DNA of 64,000 nucleotides from Anaerocolumna chitinilytica (GTDB taxonomy: Bacteria; Bacillota; Clostridia; Lachnospirales; Lachnospiraceae). Each line of letters starts with the position of its first letter. Position 1 is the stretch's first letter. The translations under genes were made by a program, and so were the position numbers. Under the pieces are notes generated by a model. It did no database searches, was not told where the DNA came from, and saw only the letters and a program-made list of their open reading frames with translations. The stretch is from the NCBI RefSeq assembly GCF_014218355.1, contig NZ_AP023368.1, positions 4,961,501 to 5,025,500 of the forward strand, read 5' to 3'. Of the stretch, positions 1 to 9,667 are shown piece by piece.

Positions 1-874
1 AATAGCTGCCAAAAAAGCCGATTCCAACTCCTAATGCAAGGCAGAGAGGAACCAATGTCTTAAATATACCATTAACTTCAATAAAATGAAAGCTCCGGAA
101 AATATTATTATATTTTCCTGCTATATAATCTATCAGCCTGTTATACATAAAGTATAAAAATCCCAGAGGAATAATCGAACCTAAAATACCGATTATAACT
201 CCTTCGACAATAAACGGTGCCCGGATAAAAGAATCCTTAGCTCCGATTAATTTCATAATTGCAATTTCTTCTTTTCTTACTGCTATACCCATCGTTACAG
301 TAGTATTAATTAAAAATATTGCCACCGCAAAGAGTATAATAATGATTGCTCCCGAAACATATCCTACCAATGCATTAAATGTTTTAAAGGTATTTGCAAT
401 GCTGTCAGAATGATTTACCTGTCTGACCCCATCAAGCCCTTCTATGTACGATACCAAGGATTTCTGCATAGAAACATCATTAAGCTTAACGGCGTAGGAT
501 GCCGAATCCTTTAAAGGATTATCATCTCCGAAGCTTTCTGCCAGTTCCTTGTTTAAATATTTCTTTTTATAATTTTCCCAGGTCTCCTCGGCTGAAATAA
601 AGGTAACAGAGGCAACCTCTGCTCTCGCTTTAATTTCATCTCCGATTTTATCAATCTGCTCCTGGCTGATTCCTTCTTGAAAGAACACAGTTACACCAAC
701 AGATGTCTCGGCTGTCTTTACCATATACTGAAAATTCGCCACTACAAAATAAAAGATACCAAAAAGAAAAAGGCAGGCAGCGATTGTTCCTATAGAAGCA
801 GCTGAAAACATTCTGTTTCTTCGAATATTTTTAAAGCCTTGCTTCATACTGTAGGCAATTGTACTAATACGCAT
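1..874 (-). CDS. ftsX: Cell division protein FtsX (partial)
   Basis: Membrane partner of the FtsE ATPase; in Firmicutes FtsEX transmits a signal across the membrane to peptidoglycan hydrolases. The frame opens at an ATG complementary to 872-874 and stays open to the window edge, about 291 residues. A first membrane helix lies near residues 24-45, followed by an extracellular domain to about 170 and helices near 175-196, 225-245 and 275-291. This is the four-helix FtsX plan, so only the extreme C-terminus is missing. The start lies within the last codons of ftsE (11 bp overlap), which implies translational coupling. Confidence 0.93.
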   Translation of the reverse strand, partial: MRISTIAYSMKQGFKNIRRNRMFSAASIGTIAACLFLFGIFYFVVANFQYMVKTAETSVGVTVFFQEGISQEQIDKIGDEIKARAEVASVTFISAEETWENYKKKYLNKELAESFGDDNPLKDSASYAVKLNDVSMQKSLVSYIEGLDGVRQVNHSDSIANTFKTFNALVGYVSGAIIIILFAVAIFLINTTVTMGIAVRKEEIAIMKLIGAKDSFIRAPFIVEGVIIGILGSIIPLGFLYFMYNRLIDYIAGKYNNIFRSFHFIEVNGIFKTLVPLCLALGVGIGFFGSY

Positions 875-1595
875 GGGAATATCCACCTCTTTGCTCGTCA
901 CTGATTAATATACCCTTATTCATGGTAATCACCCTCTTCTGCATTTTGTCAACGATTTCCTTATTATGTGTTACCACAACAACAGTAGTGCCTCTCTTAT
1001 TGATATCTTCTAACAGCTTCATGATCTCCCAGGAGTTCTTGGGGTCCAGATTACCGGTGGGCTCATCTGCCAGTAAAATTACCGGATTATTCACCAACGC
1101 TCTGGCTAGTGCCACCCTTTGCTGCTCTCCGCCGGATAATTCCGTAGGCAGAGAATTCTGTTTATCCATAAGACCCATTAGAGAAAGCATAAAAGGCACC
1201 TGTCTTCTTATAGTGCTCCCCGGTACTTCAATTACCCTCTGGGCAAAGGCTACATTTTCAAAAACATTACGGTCCTTTAATAAACGGAAGTTCTGAAATA
1301 CCACACCGATTCCTCTTCTGTATTTTGCAACCTGCCGGTGTTTCATTCTGGTCAGATCTTTAAAATTCACATATATTTTTCCGGCTGTGGGCTCAATTTC
1401 CTTTAGGATTAACCGGATTAACGTTGATTTTCCTGAACCGCTGCTGCCAACAATAAATACAAATTCACCTTTTTTTATCTGAAAGCTGATGTTATTAATA
1501 GCAGGGATTCCTTTTTGGTAAGACTTTGACACCCGTTCAAACACAATAACTTGTGCATCTGCATCTTCCAATTCTTTGTTTCTATTATAAGCCAT
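864..1595 (-). CDS. ftsE: Cell division ATP-binding protein FtsE
   Basis: Cytoplasmic ABC ATPase that pairs with FtsX. Walker A (GSSGSGKST) is at residues 50-58, the signature LSGGEQQR is near 155, and Walker B with DEPTGNLDP follows near 175-185. It has 243 residues, slightly longer than the usual 225-230 because of about 15 extra N-terminal residues. A purine-rich AAAGG stretch precedes the ATG. It overlaps ftsX by 11 bp. The order ftsE-ftsX is the conserved one. Confidence 0.95.
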   Translation of the reverse strand: MAYNRNKELEDADAQVIVFERVSKSYQKGIPAINNISFQIKKGEFVFIVGSSGSGKSTLIRLILKEIEPTAGKIYVNFKDLTRMKHRQVAKYRRGIGVVFQNFRLLKDRNVFENVAFAQRVIEVPGSTIRRQVPFMLSLMGLMDKQNSLPTELSGGEQQRVALARALVNNPVILLADEPTGNLDPKNSWEIMKLLEDINKRGTTVVVVTHNKEIVDKMQKRVITMNKGILISDEQRGGYSHAY

Positions 1596-1688
1596 TTTAC
1601 CTTTACCTTTCTATAAGTCGAATAAGCTATTCCTTTATTGGATATAAAAAGTCCGGAATATAGGGCATTAATCTAATATTAAAATAAA

Positions 1689-1722
1689 AAGAGGGAAAGG
1701 CTAAAGAAAGCCCATCCCTCTT
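1689..1722 (-). terminator. Intrinsic terminator after the CdaR-like gene
   Basis: An AAGAGGGA/TCCCTCTT stem with an inner GGCT/AGCC pairing is followed, on the minus strand, by TTTTTATTTT. It separates the regulator gene from ftsE. Confidence 0.8.
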
Positions 1723-1752
1723 ATCCAGCAATATGATTTCTTAAGCTTATCT

Positions 1753-2841
1753 CTAGTATTCCAGTGTTTCCATATACTTCATGTATTTTACAACCATCAG
1801 AGCAATCTTAAAGGTAATTGCATCTTCAAATACTCTTAAATCCAGGTTAGTACTCTTTTGAAGTTTATCCAGACGGTAAACAAGTGTATTTCTGTGAATA
1901 TACAGCTGTCTGGAGGTTTCAGATACATTCAGATTATTCTCAAAGAATTTGTTTATGGTAGTCAGCGTCTCTTCGTCAAATTCATCGGGAGACTTTCCAT
2001 CAAATATTTCCTTGATAAACATCTTGCATAAAGGCATGGGAAGCTGGTAAATAAGACGACCGATACCGAGATTGCTATAAGCCATAACATTTCTGTCACT
2101 ATAAAAAATCTTTCCGACATCCAATGCCATCTTAGCTTCTTTGTATGACCTGGAAACATCCTTAATTTCATTTACGATAGTACCAAAAGCAACATGTACC
2201 TTGGTCATAGCTTCTGTATTGAGCATGTCCAGGATAATCTTTGCTGTCTTATTCATATCGTCATAATTCTCAGTGGGCTTAAGTTCTTTTACAAGAATGA
2301 TGTTCTTCTCATCAACTGCGGTAATAAAGTCTTTTGTCTTACCGGAGAAAAGACCTCTGACAGTCTCTAGGGCATTGATGTCCTTCTCATTCTTTGTTTC
2401 TATGATAAATACTACTCTTCTTACATCTGTTTCAATGTGCAGCTTCTTTGCTCTGTTATAGATATCCACTAATAACAGGTTGTCTAAGAGAAGGTTCTTA
2501 ATAAAGTTATCCTTATCATATCTCTCTTTGTAAGCTACAAGCAGATTCTGTATCTGGAAGGAAGCAATCTTTCCAACCATATATACGTCATCACTGTCAC
2601 CCTTTGCCAAGATTACATATTCTAACTGATGTTCATCGAACACCTTAAAGAACTGGTAACCCTGAAGCACCTGGCTGTCGGCGGGAGAATCCACAAAGTT
2701 GAGAACAGCATTCTCATAATCATCTGCATTATTTATCGTAGTTGCCAGTGTCTTTCCTTCTGTATCCATTACACAAAGATCAATCCTGGTTATGCCTTTT
2801 AATCCCTCAATGGTGCTTTGCAGGATCTGGTTTGATATCAT
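1753..2841 (-). CDS. CdaR/PucR-family transcriptional regulator
   Basis: A 362-residue DNA-binding regulator of the sugar-diacid regulator (CdaR) type. The N-terminal part has no recognisable enzyme motif and may sense a ligand. The C-terminal 60 residues contain the PucR-type helix-turn-helix, seen as the NVSETSRQLYIHRNTLVYRL stretch at roughly 305-325. The ribosome site AAGGAG is well placed before the ATG. It lies directly downstream of the msmX-type ATPase gene on the same strand, from which a terminator separates it. That neighbourhood suggests a link to carbohydrate uptake, but the ligand cannot be read from sequence. Confidence 0.85.
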   Translation of the reverse strand: MISNQILQSTIEGLKGITRIDLCVMDTEGKTLATTINNADDYENAVLNFVDSPADSQVLQGYQFFKVFDEHQLEYVILAKGDSDDVYMVGKIASFQIQNLLVAYKERYDKDNFIKNLLLDNLLLVDIYNRAKKLHIETDVRRVVFIIETKNEKDINALETVRGLFSGKTKDFITAVDEKNIILVKELKPTENYDDMNKTAKIILDMLNTEAMTKVHVAFGTIVNEIKDVSRSYKEAKMALDVGKIFYSDRNVMAYSNLGIGRLIYQLPMPLCKMFIKEIFDGKSPDEFDEETLTTINKFFENNLNVSETSRQLYIHRNTLVYRLDKLQKSTNLDLRVFEDAITFKIALMVVKYMKYMETLEY

Positions 2842-3054
2842 ATTGTCACTCCTTTTTCTTTACGTTCTCATTGTTTCATTTTTATAACCCCTATTTTAGC
2901 ATTCCTTTCGTAAGAAGTAAACTAAATTTATATAATTTTAATAATATTTTTCGTACAATAATATTAATTCCAACTATTTTCTATATTGTTTATATATTAA
3001 ACTATATGGAAGATAAACTCTGGCCTATCATAAGAGGTTATATAGCAAGATAAC

Positions 3055-3090
3055 AAAAGCAGGGAGAATCCATAAGGTGCTCCCTGCTTT
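3055..3090 (-). terminator. Intrinsic terminator after msmX
   Basis: An AAAGCAGGGAG...CTCCCTGCTTT inverted repeat lies 30 bp downstream of the ATPase stop codon. Confidence 0.8.
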
Positions 3091-3121
3091 CTATATATGA
3101 TATTTCATAATTTCAATATTA

Positions 3122-4234
3122 TTAGTGTGTAATAACCTGCTCTGTTTCCTTATCAAATACATGAATCTTTGTTAAGTCAAAAGCAACCTTAATTGTATCG
3201 CCAGGTCTTGCAGTTGTACGAGGATTTACTCTTGCAGTTACATCGAACTGATCTACTGAGAAATACAGGTAAACTTCAGCACCTAATAATTCGTATACTC
3301 TTACAGTTGCACTAACAACGCTGTCAGGTGAGCTGCTGATGAACATTTCTTCATCTTTTACATCTTCAGGACGAATTCCTAACATAACTGTCTTGTTCTC
3401 ATATCCGCCATCAAGAATCTTCTTACCCTTTGCTTCAGGTAATTTGATGGAGTGGGAACCAAACTGTAAGGAAACGGTATTTCCGGTCTTTACAACTGTG
3501 GACTCGATGATGTTCATCTGAGGAGATCCGATGAATGTAGCAACGAATAAGTTGTTAGGCATATTGTAAAGATTCTGAGGAGAATCTACCTGCTGAACGA
3601 TACCATCCTTCATAACAACGATTCTTGTTCCTAATGTCATAGCTTCTGTCTGATCATGTGTTACGTAGATAATGGTTGTCTGTAATCTCTGATGTAATTT
3701 AGAAATCTCGATACGCATCTGTACTCTTAGCTTAGCATCCAAGTTGGATAAAGGCTCATCCATAAGGAATACTTTAGGATTACGAACGATAGCACGACCC
3801 ATAGCAACACGCTGTCTCTGACCACCGGATAAAGCCTTGGGTTTACGGTCTAATAAATGTTCGATATCCAGAGTTTTAGCTGCTTCACGAACTAATTTAT
3901 CAATCTGGTCCTTCGGTGTCTTTCTTAATTTAAGACCGAATGCCATATTATCATAAACAGACATGTGAGGATACAAAGCATAGTTCTGGAAAACCATCGC
4001 AATATCTCTATCCTTAGGTTCTACGTCATTTACTAACTTATCAGAAATCCATAATTCCCCACCAGTGATTTCTTCAAGTCCAGCGATCATACGTAAAGTT
4101 GTAGATTTACCGCATCCTGAAGGTCCTACGAAGATGATGAATTCTTTATCTGCAATTTCAAGATTAAAATCTTTAACAGCTACGAAACCGTTAGGATATG
4201 TTTTATTGATGTTTTTTAAAGATAAACTTGCCAT
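3122..4234 (-). CDS. msmX: Multi-sugar ABC transporter ATPase, MsmX/UgpC type
   Basis: Energises carbohydrate ABC importers at the cytoplasmic face of the membrane. Walker A (GPSGCGKST) is at residues 37-45, LSGGQRQR near 135-142, and Walker B with DEPLSNLDAKLR near 155-170. The C-terminal third (from about 240) is the OB/TOBE regulatory domain of the CUT1 family. Its 370 residues are normal for MsmX. No permease lies beside it. The mannoside transporter at 12.3-15.4 kb has two permeases and a binding protein but no ATPase, so this is the likely shared ATPase (inference). The start is preceded by AGGGAGGA. Confidence 0.93.
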   Translation of the reverse strand: MASLSLKNINKTYPNGFVAVKDFNLEIADKEFIIFVGPSGCGKSTTLRMIAGLEEITGGELWISDKLVNDVEPKDRDIAMVFQNYALYPHMSVYDNMAFGLKLRKTPKDQIDKLVREAAKTLDIEHLLDRKPKALSGGQRQRVAMGRAIVRNPKVFLMDEPLSNLDAKLRVQMRIEISKLHQRLQTTIIYVTHDQTEAMTLGTRIVVMKDGIVQQVDSPQNLYNMPNNLFVATFIGSPQMNIIESTVVKTGNTVSLQFGSHSIKLPEAKGKKILDGGYENKTVMLGIRPEDVKDEEMFISSSPDSVVSATVRVYELLGAEVYLYFSVDQFDVTARVNPRTTARPGDTIKVAFDLTKIHVFDKETEQVITH

Positions 4235-4432
4235 TTTTATAATTTCCTCCCTAAATTTTTATGTCATCATGTGTCCTGTCTTGTACTATTACTATATGTT
4301 TTACTATACACTATTAGCACTGCTAAAGCCATATCCCAATTCCACAAATTAATTTTTGCCATTTTGTATACTTTGTATATTCATCGCAAAAATAAGTACT
4401 TTTACCGATTTTTAGTTGTTTTCGCATTAAAA

Positions 4433-5308
4433 TTACTGTCTATATTCTCTAAAGCCCTCACCCATGACCTCTCTTGCGTCGCTCACAATAATGAAAGCTT
4501 TGGGATCAACTTCTGCTACCAGTTCTTTCAGTTCCACAATTTCTTTTTTTGAAACCACGCAAAAAAGCATTTTTTTGTCCTTGTTGGAATACATACCGGT
4601 GGCAGATATACCGGTTACCCCTCTGTCCAATTGCTCCATTATCTTCTGTGCAATACGATCATATTCATCCGATATAATATAAGCCATCTTCGCAAACTTA
4701 AGTCCTTCCAGGATACTATCGGATATTTTAGCGGATATATATACCGCAATGATAGCATAAAGGGCCTTGGTAATACCAAAACTGATAATACCGATGATAA
4801 CTACCAAACCATCGATTACCGTAAGAATCCTTGGAACTGTATAATAAGGCTTAAACTTATGAATGATCATAGCCAGTAAATCCGTGCCTCCGGTAGATGC
4901 ATTCGCAGCAAACACAAGCCCGATTCCGGTACCACCGATTACTCCTCCGAAAACTGCTGCCAGCAGATAATCCTGTCCCACAAAATGAAAGGTAGTCGGA
5001 ACCAACGCAAGTGCTATTGTAAAGCTCACTTCCGCAAACAGTGCATGTTTTACAAAGGTTTTGCCCCGAACGATAACAGCGGTTATAAACAAGGGAATGT
5101 TTAATAATAAGTTGGTAATCCAGAGAGGAATACCTCCTTCAATAAAGACTCCTGTTACTTTCTTAATAACAATTGCCAGACCGGAGAGACCTCCTGTTAC
5201 CATCTCCAATGGTTCATATACCACATTAACGGACACTGCCATAAGGATAGTTCCTACAATAATGAGGATATAGTGTGCAAATTTATGTTTATAAAGATGT
5301 GCTTCCAT
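4433..5308 (-). CDS. YitT-family membrane protein (DUF161 + DUF2179)
   Basis: Integral membrane protein of unknown transport role. About five or six hydrophobic helices fill residues 10-200. A hydrophilic C-terminal domain of about 80 residues (containing GVTGISATGMYSNKDKKMLF) matches the DUF2179 module of the YitT/YebE family. The length of 291 residues is typical. The start is supported by AAAGGTGG upstream. Its leader contains a nested inverted repeat (see 5350-5457). Confidence 0.88.
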   Translation of the reverse strand: MEAHLYKHKFAHYILIIVGTILMAVSVNVVYEPLEMVTGGLSGLAIVIKKVTGVFIEGGIPLWITNLLLNIPLFITAVIVRGKTFVKHALFAEVSFTIALALVPTTFHFVGQDYLLAAVFGGVIGGTGIGLVFAANASTGGTDLLAMIIHKFKPYYTVPRILTVIDGLVVIIGIISFGITKALYAIIAVYISAKISDSILEGLKFAKMAYIISDEYDRIAQKIMEQLDRGVTGISATGMYSNKDKKMLFCVVSKKEIVELKELVAEVDPKAFIIVSDAREVMGEGFREYRQ

Positions 5309-5349
5309 GATACATCCACCTTTTCTATGGGTATTCTGTTTCTATTATA

Positions 5350-5457
5350 ATACTATTTCTTTTATTTTGGCTCTTTGCTACTTCTTTATACAAGCTTTTC
5401 CAAAACCTTCTGAAAGGTTTATATGGATAAATCATCCAAGAGGCCAAAATATAGTAT
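5350..5457. repeat. Nested inverted-repeat structure upstream of yitT-like gene
   Basis: Outer arms: 5350-5356 plus 5364-5377 pair with 5437-5457, sharing ATACTAT and ATTTTGGC-CTCTT; the left arm carries a 7-bp insertion. Inside is a perfect small hairpin, AAACCTT/AAGGTTT, at 5403-5420. It could be a structured 5' leader or a remnant of a small palindromic element. The rest of 5309-5596 shows no gene. Confidence 0.5.
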
Positions 5458-5596
5458 AACAGAATCAATAAGCAAAAACAAGGCGATTGTATCTTAAGCA
5501 GCATCCTAATGGTTATTGTAGTACTAGCATACAATTCCCCGGGGATGAAAATGACATTTAATCTACAGCTAGGTAGACTGACAAAAGAATTGACAG

Positions 5597-6628
5597 TTAA
5601 TCATTTCTAATCGGGATAACCATATTCCAGGTATGCGAGAACTGATAAGGGGAATCACCGTTTCCGGTAGCCAGAAACAAATGGGTGGGTTTTCCGTTCT
5701 CAAACAGCAAGCTGGGGCGTTCCAGATTACATTGTGTGGTTACACTCCCATCCTCCCACAAAACCTCTCTGCTGTATACCAATGGGTCTTCTGCTATATT
5801 CCAATGGATACAGTCTTTGCTGGAGGCATAAATACCGGACCCCCATTTTCCGCTGATTCCACCGCAGTCATTTTTATAATCATCTTTTATTAATAAGTGG
5901 AACATCTCGTCCTCGTACCACATAAAAGGGTCTTCCAAATGAATGTCAGGGTTATCAAAATGAAAAATCGGTTTATCCGATAACCGCTTGTATTCTCCCC
6001 AGGGCTTATCCGCTATTGCTACACCGATTTGCAATGTTGAGGCGGCATAGGTTCTCGATTTGTACAGCATATAAGTGGTGCCGTCATCTAGAATCACAGC
6101 GGAAGGATTCGTGGTGGCGGTGCAATCCCAATGGTTATAATCTCTTGGTTCCAGAATAGGCTTATCAAATCTTTTCCAGGGTCCAAAAACCGAATCAGAG
6201 ATTGCCAGACCAATACGTTTATTATTCCAAACTTCCGTAAATCTCTCACTTGAGATTTCTTTTTCCCCTCCCGGAATCGGTCCGCCATAAGTTGTCCCCA
6301 TATAATATAGAAAATATTTGTTGTTCCATTTCCTGATGGAAGGATTATGTACATTCATTCCGTCAAAGAATTCTCTGCCTCTTCTGGATAAGACAACTTC
6401 TTCAAATTGATAAGGCCCTTGAGGTAAATCACTGGAGGCTCTGACAATTTCACAATTGAACAGCCAATTTGCGCCAAATCCCATTTCTTTCGGCCAGCGC
6501 GAGGCAAACATATGATACCGGTTATCTTCACCTTTTATTACAGAACCGCACCATATCCAGTAATTCTCCATATAAAAGCCGCCGTTTTTCGGAGCCGGCT
6601 GTAACCTGCCGGTAAAAGGATTCTGCAT
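5597..6628 (-). CDS. GH43/GH32-clan-like five-bladed beta-propeller glycosidase
   Basis: Probable exo-acting glycoside hydrolase, last gene of the mannoside operon. Repeating propeller-type blades are visible: MHNPSIRKW-type, GLAISDSVFGPWKRF, GVAIADKPWGEYKRL and IYASSKDCIHWN segments. Acidic residues sit in LEDPFMWYED and near the NPSAV motif, as in GH43-like enzymes. No signal peptide is present, so it should act in the cytoplasm. The ATG complementary to 6626-6628 is preferred because GGAGG lies 9 bp upstream; three codons further out is only a TTG. The exact family is uncertain (GH43, GH117 or a related propeller family). Confidence 0.75.
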   Translation of the reverse strand: MQNPFTGRLQPAPKNGGFYMENYWIWCGSVIKGEDNRYHMFASRWPKEMGFGANWLFNCEIVRASSDLPQGPYQFEEVVLSRRGREFFDGMNVHNPSIRKWNNKYFLYYMGTTYGGPIPGGEKEISSERFTEVWNNKRIGLAISDSVFGPWKRFDKPILEPRDYNHWDCTATTNPSAVILDDGTTYMLYKSRTYAASTLQIGVAIADKPWGEYKRLSDKPIFHFDNPDIHLEDPFMWYEDEMFHLLIKDDYKNDCGGISGKWGSGIYASSKDCIHWNIAEDPLVYSREVLWEDGSVTTQCNLERPSLLFENGKPTHLFLATGNGDSPYQFSHTWNMVIPIRND

Positions 6629-6681
6629 TAAGACCAACCTCCAATTTCATAATATATAGAAAATAAAATCCGTTCACCTGG

Positions 6682-8271
6682 TTATAAAGAAGAAAAATCC
6701 TCAAGACCAAAGGGGCGTATCCAGTTATAAGACTTTGGCTCACCGTTAATATTATAATTCTCAGGTATAGTGGTATGCATCCAGTCCAGGGCTTCCAAGT
6801 CATCCTTTTGTTCACTGGCCCGGCCAAAAGCTGCCTTTAAGTCTTCTTTCATTTCTGCGGTTACCTCCTCGGGGTCCACCGATACAAATAAAGGTGTGCC
6901 GCTTAAGGACAATAAATCAAGAAACTTTTTATTATCTTTCCATTCAATATCCGAAGTTATTCCCACACAGTCCGCATCTATATGGAAGAAATTCTTGTGC
7001 TGCCCCATTCGAAAGCACAGAGTATTTACTCCCATCATGATACTGCGGTCATAGGAATGTCCGCTGGTATCATCTCCGCTTCTGTGCAGATGTATATAAC
7101 CGCTTGCCAGATGTCCGATTACATTACAGCCTATAATCACTGCATTTCCGGCATTTTCATAAATTACCCGGTACAAATCCTTTATTGCTTCCGCAGAGGT
7201 CTTACTGCGGTCCTTCAGCCCCCATCCCTCCTGTTTTAACCAGGGTAGAGGCTGGCTATAGAAGTCGCCATAAAAATCATAGGTTGCAAAATCATACTTA
7301 ATCAGTTCATAACCCCAGTCTGCAACTCTTCTTACATCCTCCCCAATCAATTGGAGGGCTTCTGCCTGAGAAATATCCAGAGCATTCCGGTTTCTTTCTG
7401 AGCGAAGTGATTCCTTTAAAAACATCTCATTTGTTTCCAGCGGCCTTATCCAGATACCGGGGCGCACACCCATGCCCCGCATCTTATCCGCTAACCCCTT
7501 CATATCCGGGAATCTGACATTGCCTCTTTCATAAGGTCTTCCTGCCGCCCCTTTCGTGAGGGCCAGTTCCTGCCAGCAATCATCAATTACCATATAAGGT
7601 CTGTTTATTAGCCCTTCTGTCAGTTCTGCCAATAAAGCGGTGTCCTTTAATACCCTCTCTTCAGAACTGTTTCCATAGGCATAATACCAGTTATTACTGC
7701 CATAAACAGGTTCCTCGGGAAAAACAGGCTGATCGCTAAGTGCCTGACAAAAATCTTTCATAAAAGAGAAGGATTTTTGGCTCACTGCACTCTTTCTTTC
7801 TATCAAGCAGGCAAGTACTAATTCTCTTCCTCCCAAAATAACTCCCTTAGCACCGCTGCGGGTATCCAGCCACAGTGTGATACCTTCCGGGTCACACATC
7901 CAAAAAGCAAGTGCAGAGGGTCTTACTTTAACACCATAGCCTAAGGTTTCTTTCTCACAGGCAGCCATAAAGTACCAAGGCATAATGCGCTGGGGATCCA
8001 TCCCTTCCCATTTTAGGTTCCCATAGCCTCGTTCAATGGCATCTCCCAGAAAATAATAATTTTCATCCCAGCTGCCGTTAAACCTGCAAACCACAAAGCG
8101 AACGGGTGTATCCTCTGCAGTCAATGAAATCCTCAGTTCCTTGTTTGCCAACTCGGTTTTAACCTGTACATCACCATAAGAATAGCAATCCCCTTCCTGA
8201 GACAGCAATCTTTTTTCTGTTTCTGTGACCAGGCGAATGTAATCCGGTAACCTATTAATATGAATCCCCAT
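6682..8271 (-). CDS. Clan GH-D (GH36/GH27-like) alpha-glycosidase
   Basis: A 529-residue intracellular glycosidase with an N-terminal beta-sandwich-like part and a TIM-barrel from about residue 190. Visible alpha-galactosidase-type marks are VIDDCWQ (228-234), KYDF with the likely nucleophile Asp327, and RSGDD at 398-402 with the likely acid/base. It is shorter than classical GH36 (about 720 residues) and lacks the usual C-terminal sandwich. The operon context (GH38, GH125) points to removal of an alpha-linked sugar from an oligomannoside or N-glycan fragment; galactose specificity is not proven. AAGGAG precedes the ATG. Confidence 0.8.
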   Translation of the reverse strand: MGIHINRLPDYIRLVTETEKRLLSQEGDCYSYGDVQVKTELANKELRISLTAEDTPVRFVVCRFNGSWDENYYFLGDAIERGYGNLKWEGMDPQRIMPWYFMAACEKETLGYGVKVRPSALAFWMCDPEGITLWLDTRSGAKGVILGGRELVLACLIERKSAVSQKSFSFMKDFCQALSDQPVFPEEPVYGSNNWYYAYGNSSEERVLKDTALLAELTEGLINRPYMVIDDCWQELALTKGAAGRPYERGNVRFPDMKGLADKMRGMGVRPGIWIRPLETNEMFLKESLRSERNRNALDISQAEALQLIGEDVRRVADWGYELIKYDFATYDFYGDFYSQPLPWLKQEGWGLKDRSKTSAEAIKDLYRVIYENAGNAVIIGCNVIGHLASGYIHLHRSGDDTSGHSYDRSIMMGVNTLCFRMGQHKNFFHIDADCVGITSDIEWKDNKKFLDLLSLSGTPLFVSVDPEEVTAEMKEDLKAAFGRASEQKDDLEALDWMHTTIPENYNINGEPKSYNWIRPFGLEDFSSL

Positions 8272-8307
8272 TGCAACTCCTTTCCGATAATCCCTTGCTT
8301 GATTTTA

Positions 8308-9597
8308 TTACTCTTTAAAAAAGCCTTCCTCCATGAGTTTATCCAGCAATTCTCCCAGCAAAGAGTTGGCCCAGGCAAACCAAGGTCTGGTATATTCCTC
8401 CGCCTTATTAGGATTAAAGGATTCATGCATAAAGTTCGTATCCCCATGTGTTTTTGCTAACATTTCAAGACACTGCATAATTTCCTCCCTATTTGTAGAG
8501 GTTAATGCCTGCATCGTAATCCCGATACACCATACATATCCATCAGGGGTATGAGGGCTTCCCACACCTTTTGCCATAGTACCTTCAAAATAATAAGGAT
8601 TTTCTTTTGAAAGGACAAAAGCTCTGGTGCGTTTATACATCTCATCTTCTGCATCTGCATATCCCAGATAAGGAATTGCCAAAAGACTGGGGGAATTGGC
8701 ATCATCCATCAGCACATGATTACCCATTCCGTCCGTTTCATATGCATAGATCTTCCCAACTTCAGGATAATCTACAATTGCATATTCTTCAATACCTTTT
8801 TGAATTTCTTCTGCCAGCCTGTTACACTCAGCTCCAGTATTCTCTGCACTGTAAAAGGCCTCCATAATTTCTGCCGCATATCTTAAGGCTTGGACAGCCA
8901 TCATATTGGAAGGAACCAGGTACCCATAAATACAGCGGTCATCGGAAGGTCTGAAACCGGACCAGGTCATTCCGCAGGGAGCCACTACATTTCCTTTTCC
9001 CTCCCTGGGCAGCGTATCTGTTTCAACACAGTTGAACCGCTGAAAGTAATAAGGGGAATTGGCACAGTGGTCCTGCTCTGTGCGGAATACCTCTATAATC
9101 TTCTTTACCATTTTCAGAAAATTCTCCTGAAAGATATCCGTTGTTCCTGTTTCCTTCCAATATCTATAAGCTAAATAAAGCGGTGCACACAAAGAGTCCA
9201 CTTCATATTTTCTTTCCCATACTCCGTCATTACACAGGGTCTCATCCTTATGCCCTCTGCCATTAAAGGCTTCATTAAAAGCATTTGCATAAGGGTCCAG
9301 CAGTACGAATTCAATCTGTTTTTCAAGAACCCCTCTTATTACCGTATCTAGTTCACTATCTTCTTTTGCATACTTTATGTAATGCCTTACCTGTGCCCCG
9401 GAATCCCTCAGCCACATAGCGGGAATATCACCGGTAATAACAAAATAGCTCCCATCCTCCAGTTGCTTTACTGTGGTTTCAATGGTATTCAAAAAACACT
9501 GACTGACCAGTGGTGCCATCTTCGGATAAGTCTTTTCATAATATTGTTCCAGTTCCTTTGCTCTGTCAATCAGTATCTTTGGAATTGATTTCAGCAT
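8308..9597 (-). CDS. GH125 exo-alpha-1,6-mannosidase
   Basis: Intracellular inverting exo-alpha-1,6-mannosidase of family GH125 (former DUF1237). The hallmark ITGDIPAMWLRDSGAQ is at residues 54-69. Further family segments are NEAFNGRGHKDET and GMTWSGFRPSDD, and CVETDTLPREGKGN supplies other conserved acidic positions. Its 429 residues are normal. It lies 36 bp upstream of the clan GH-D gene and 70 bp downstream of the GH38 gene, and a GAGGAG ribosome site precedes its ATG. With GH38 next door it would strip alpha-linked mannose stepwise. Confidence 0.93.
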   Translation of the reverse strand: MLKSIPKILIDRAKELEQYYEKTYPKMAPLVSQCFLNTIETTVKQLEDGSYFVITGDIPAMWLRDSGAQVRHYIKYAKEDSELDTVIRGVLEKQIEFVLLDPYANAFNEAFNGRGHKDETLCNDGVWERKYEVDSLCAPLYLAYRYWKETGTTDIFQENFLKMVKKIIEVFRTEQDHCANSPYYFQRFNCVETDTLPREGKGNVVAPCGMTWSGFRPSDDRCIYGYLVPSNMMAVQALRYAAEIMEAFYSAENTGAECNRLAEEIQKGIEEYAIVDYPEVGKIYAYETDGMGNHVLMDDANSPSLLAIPYLGYADAEDEMYKRTRAFVLSKENPYYFEGTMAKGVGSPHTPDGYVWCIGITMQALTSTNREEIMQCLEMLAKTHGDTNFMHESFNPNKAEEYTRPWFAWANSLLGELLDKLMEEGFFKE

Positions 9598-9667
9598 ATT
9601 TTTTAACTCCTCGCATCAAATATTTCAGTTTCTTCTAATTATATTGTCTTGGCTTCATCCAAATCTG

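Noticed and set aside
864..1296. Plus-strand 124-codon frame opposite ftsE
   Set aside because: It mirrors a well-supported ABC ATPase gene on the other strand and has no ribosome site.
5325..5534. 69-codon minus-strand frame between the YitT-like gene and the glycosidase gene
   Set aside because: No ribosome site, and the frame runs through the nested inverted repeat. Composition is like noncoding AT-rich DNA.
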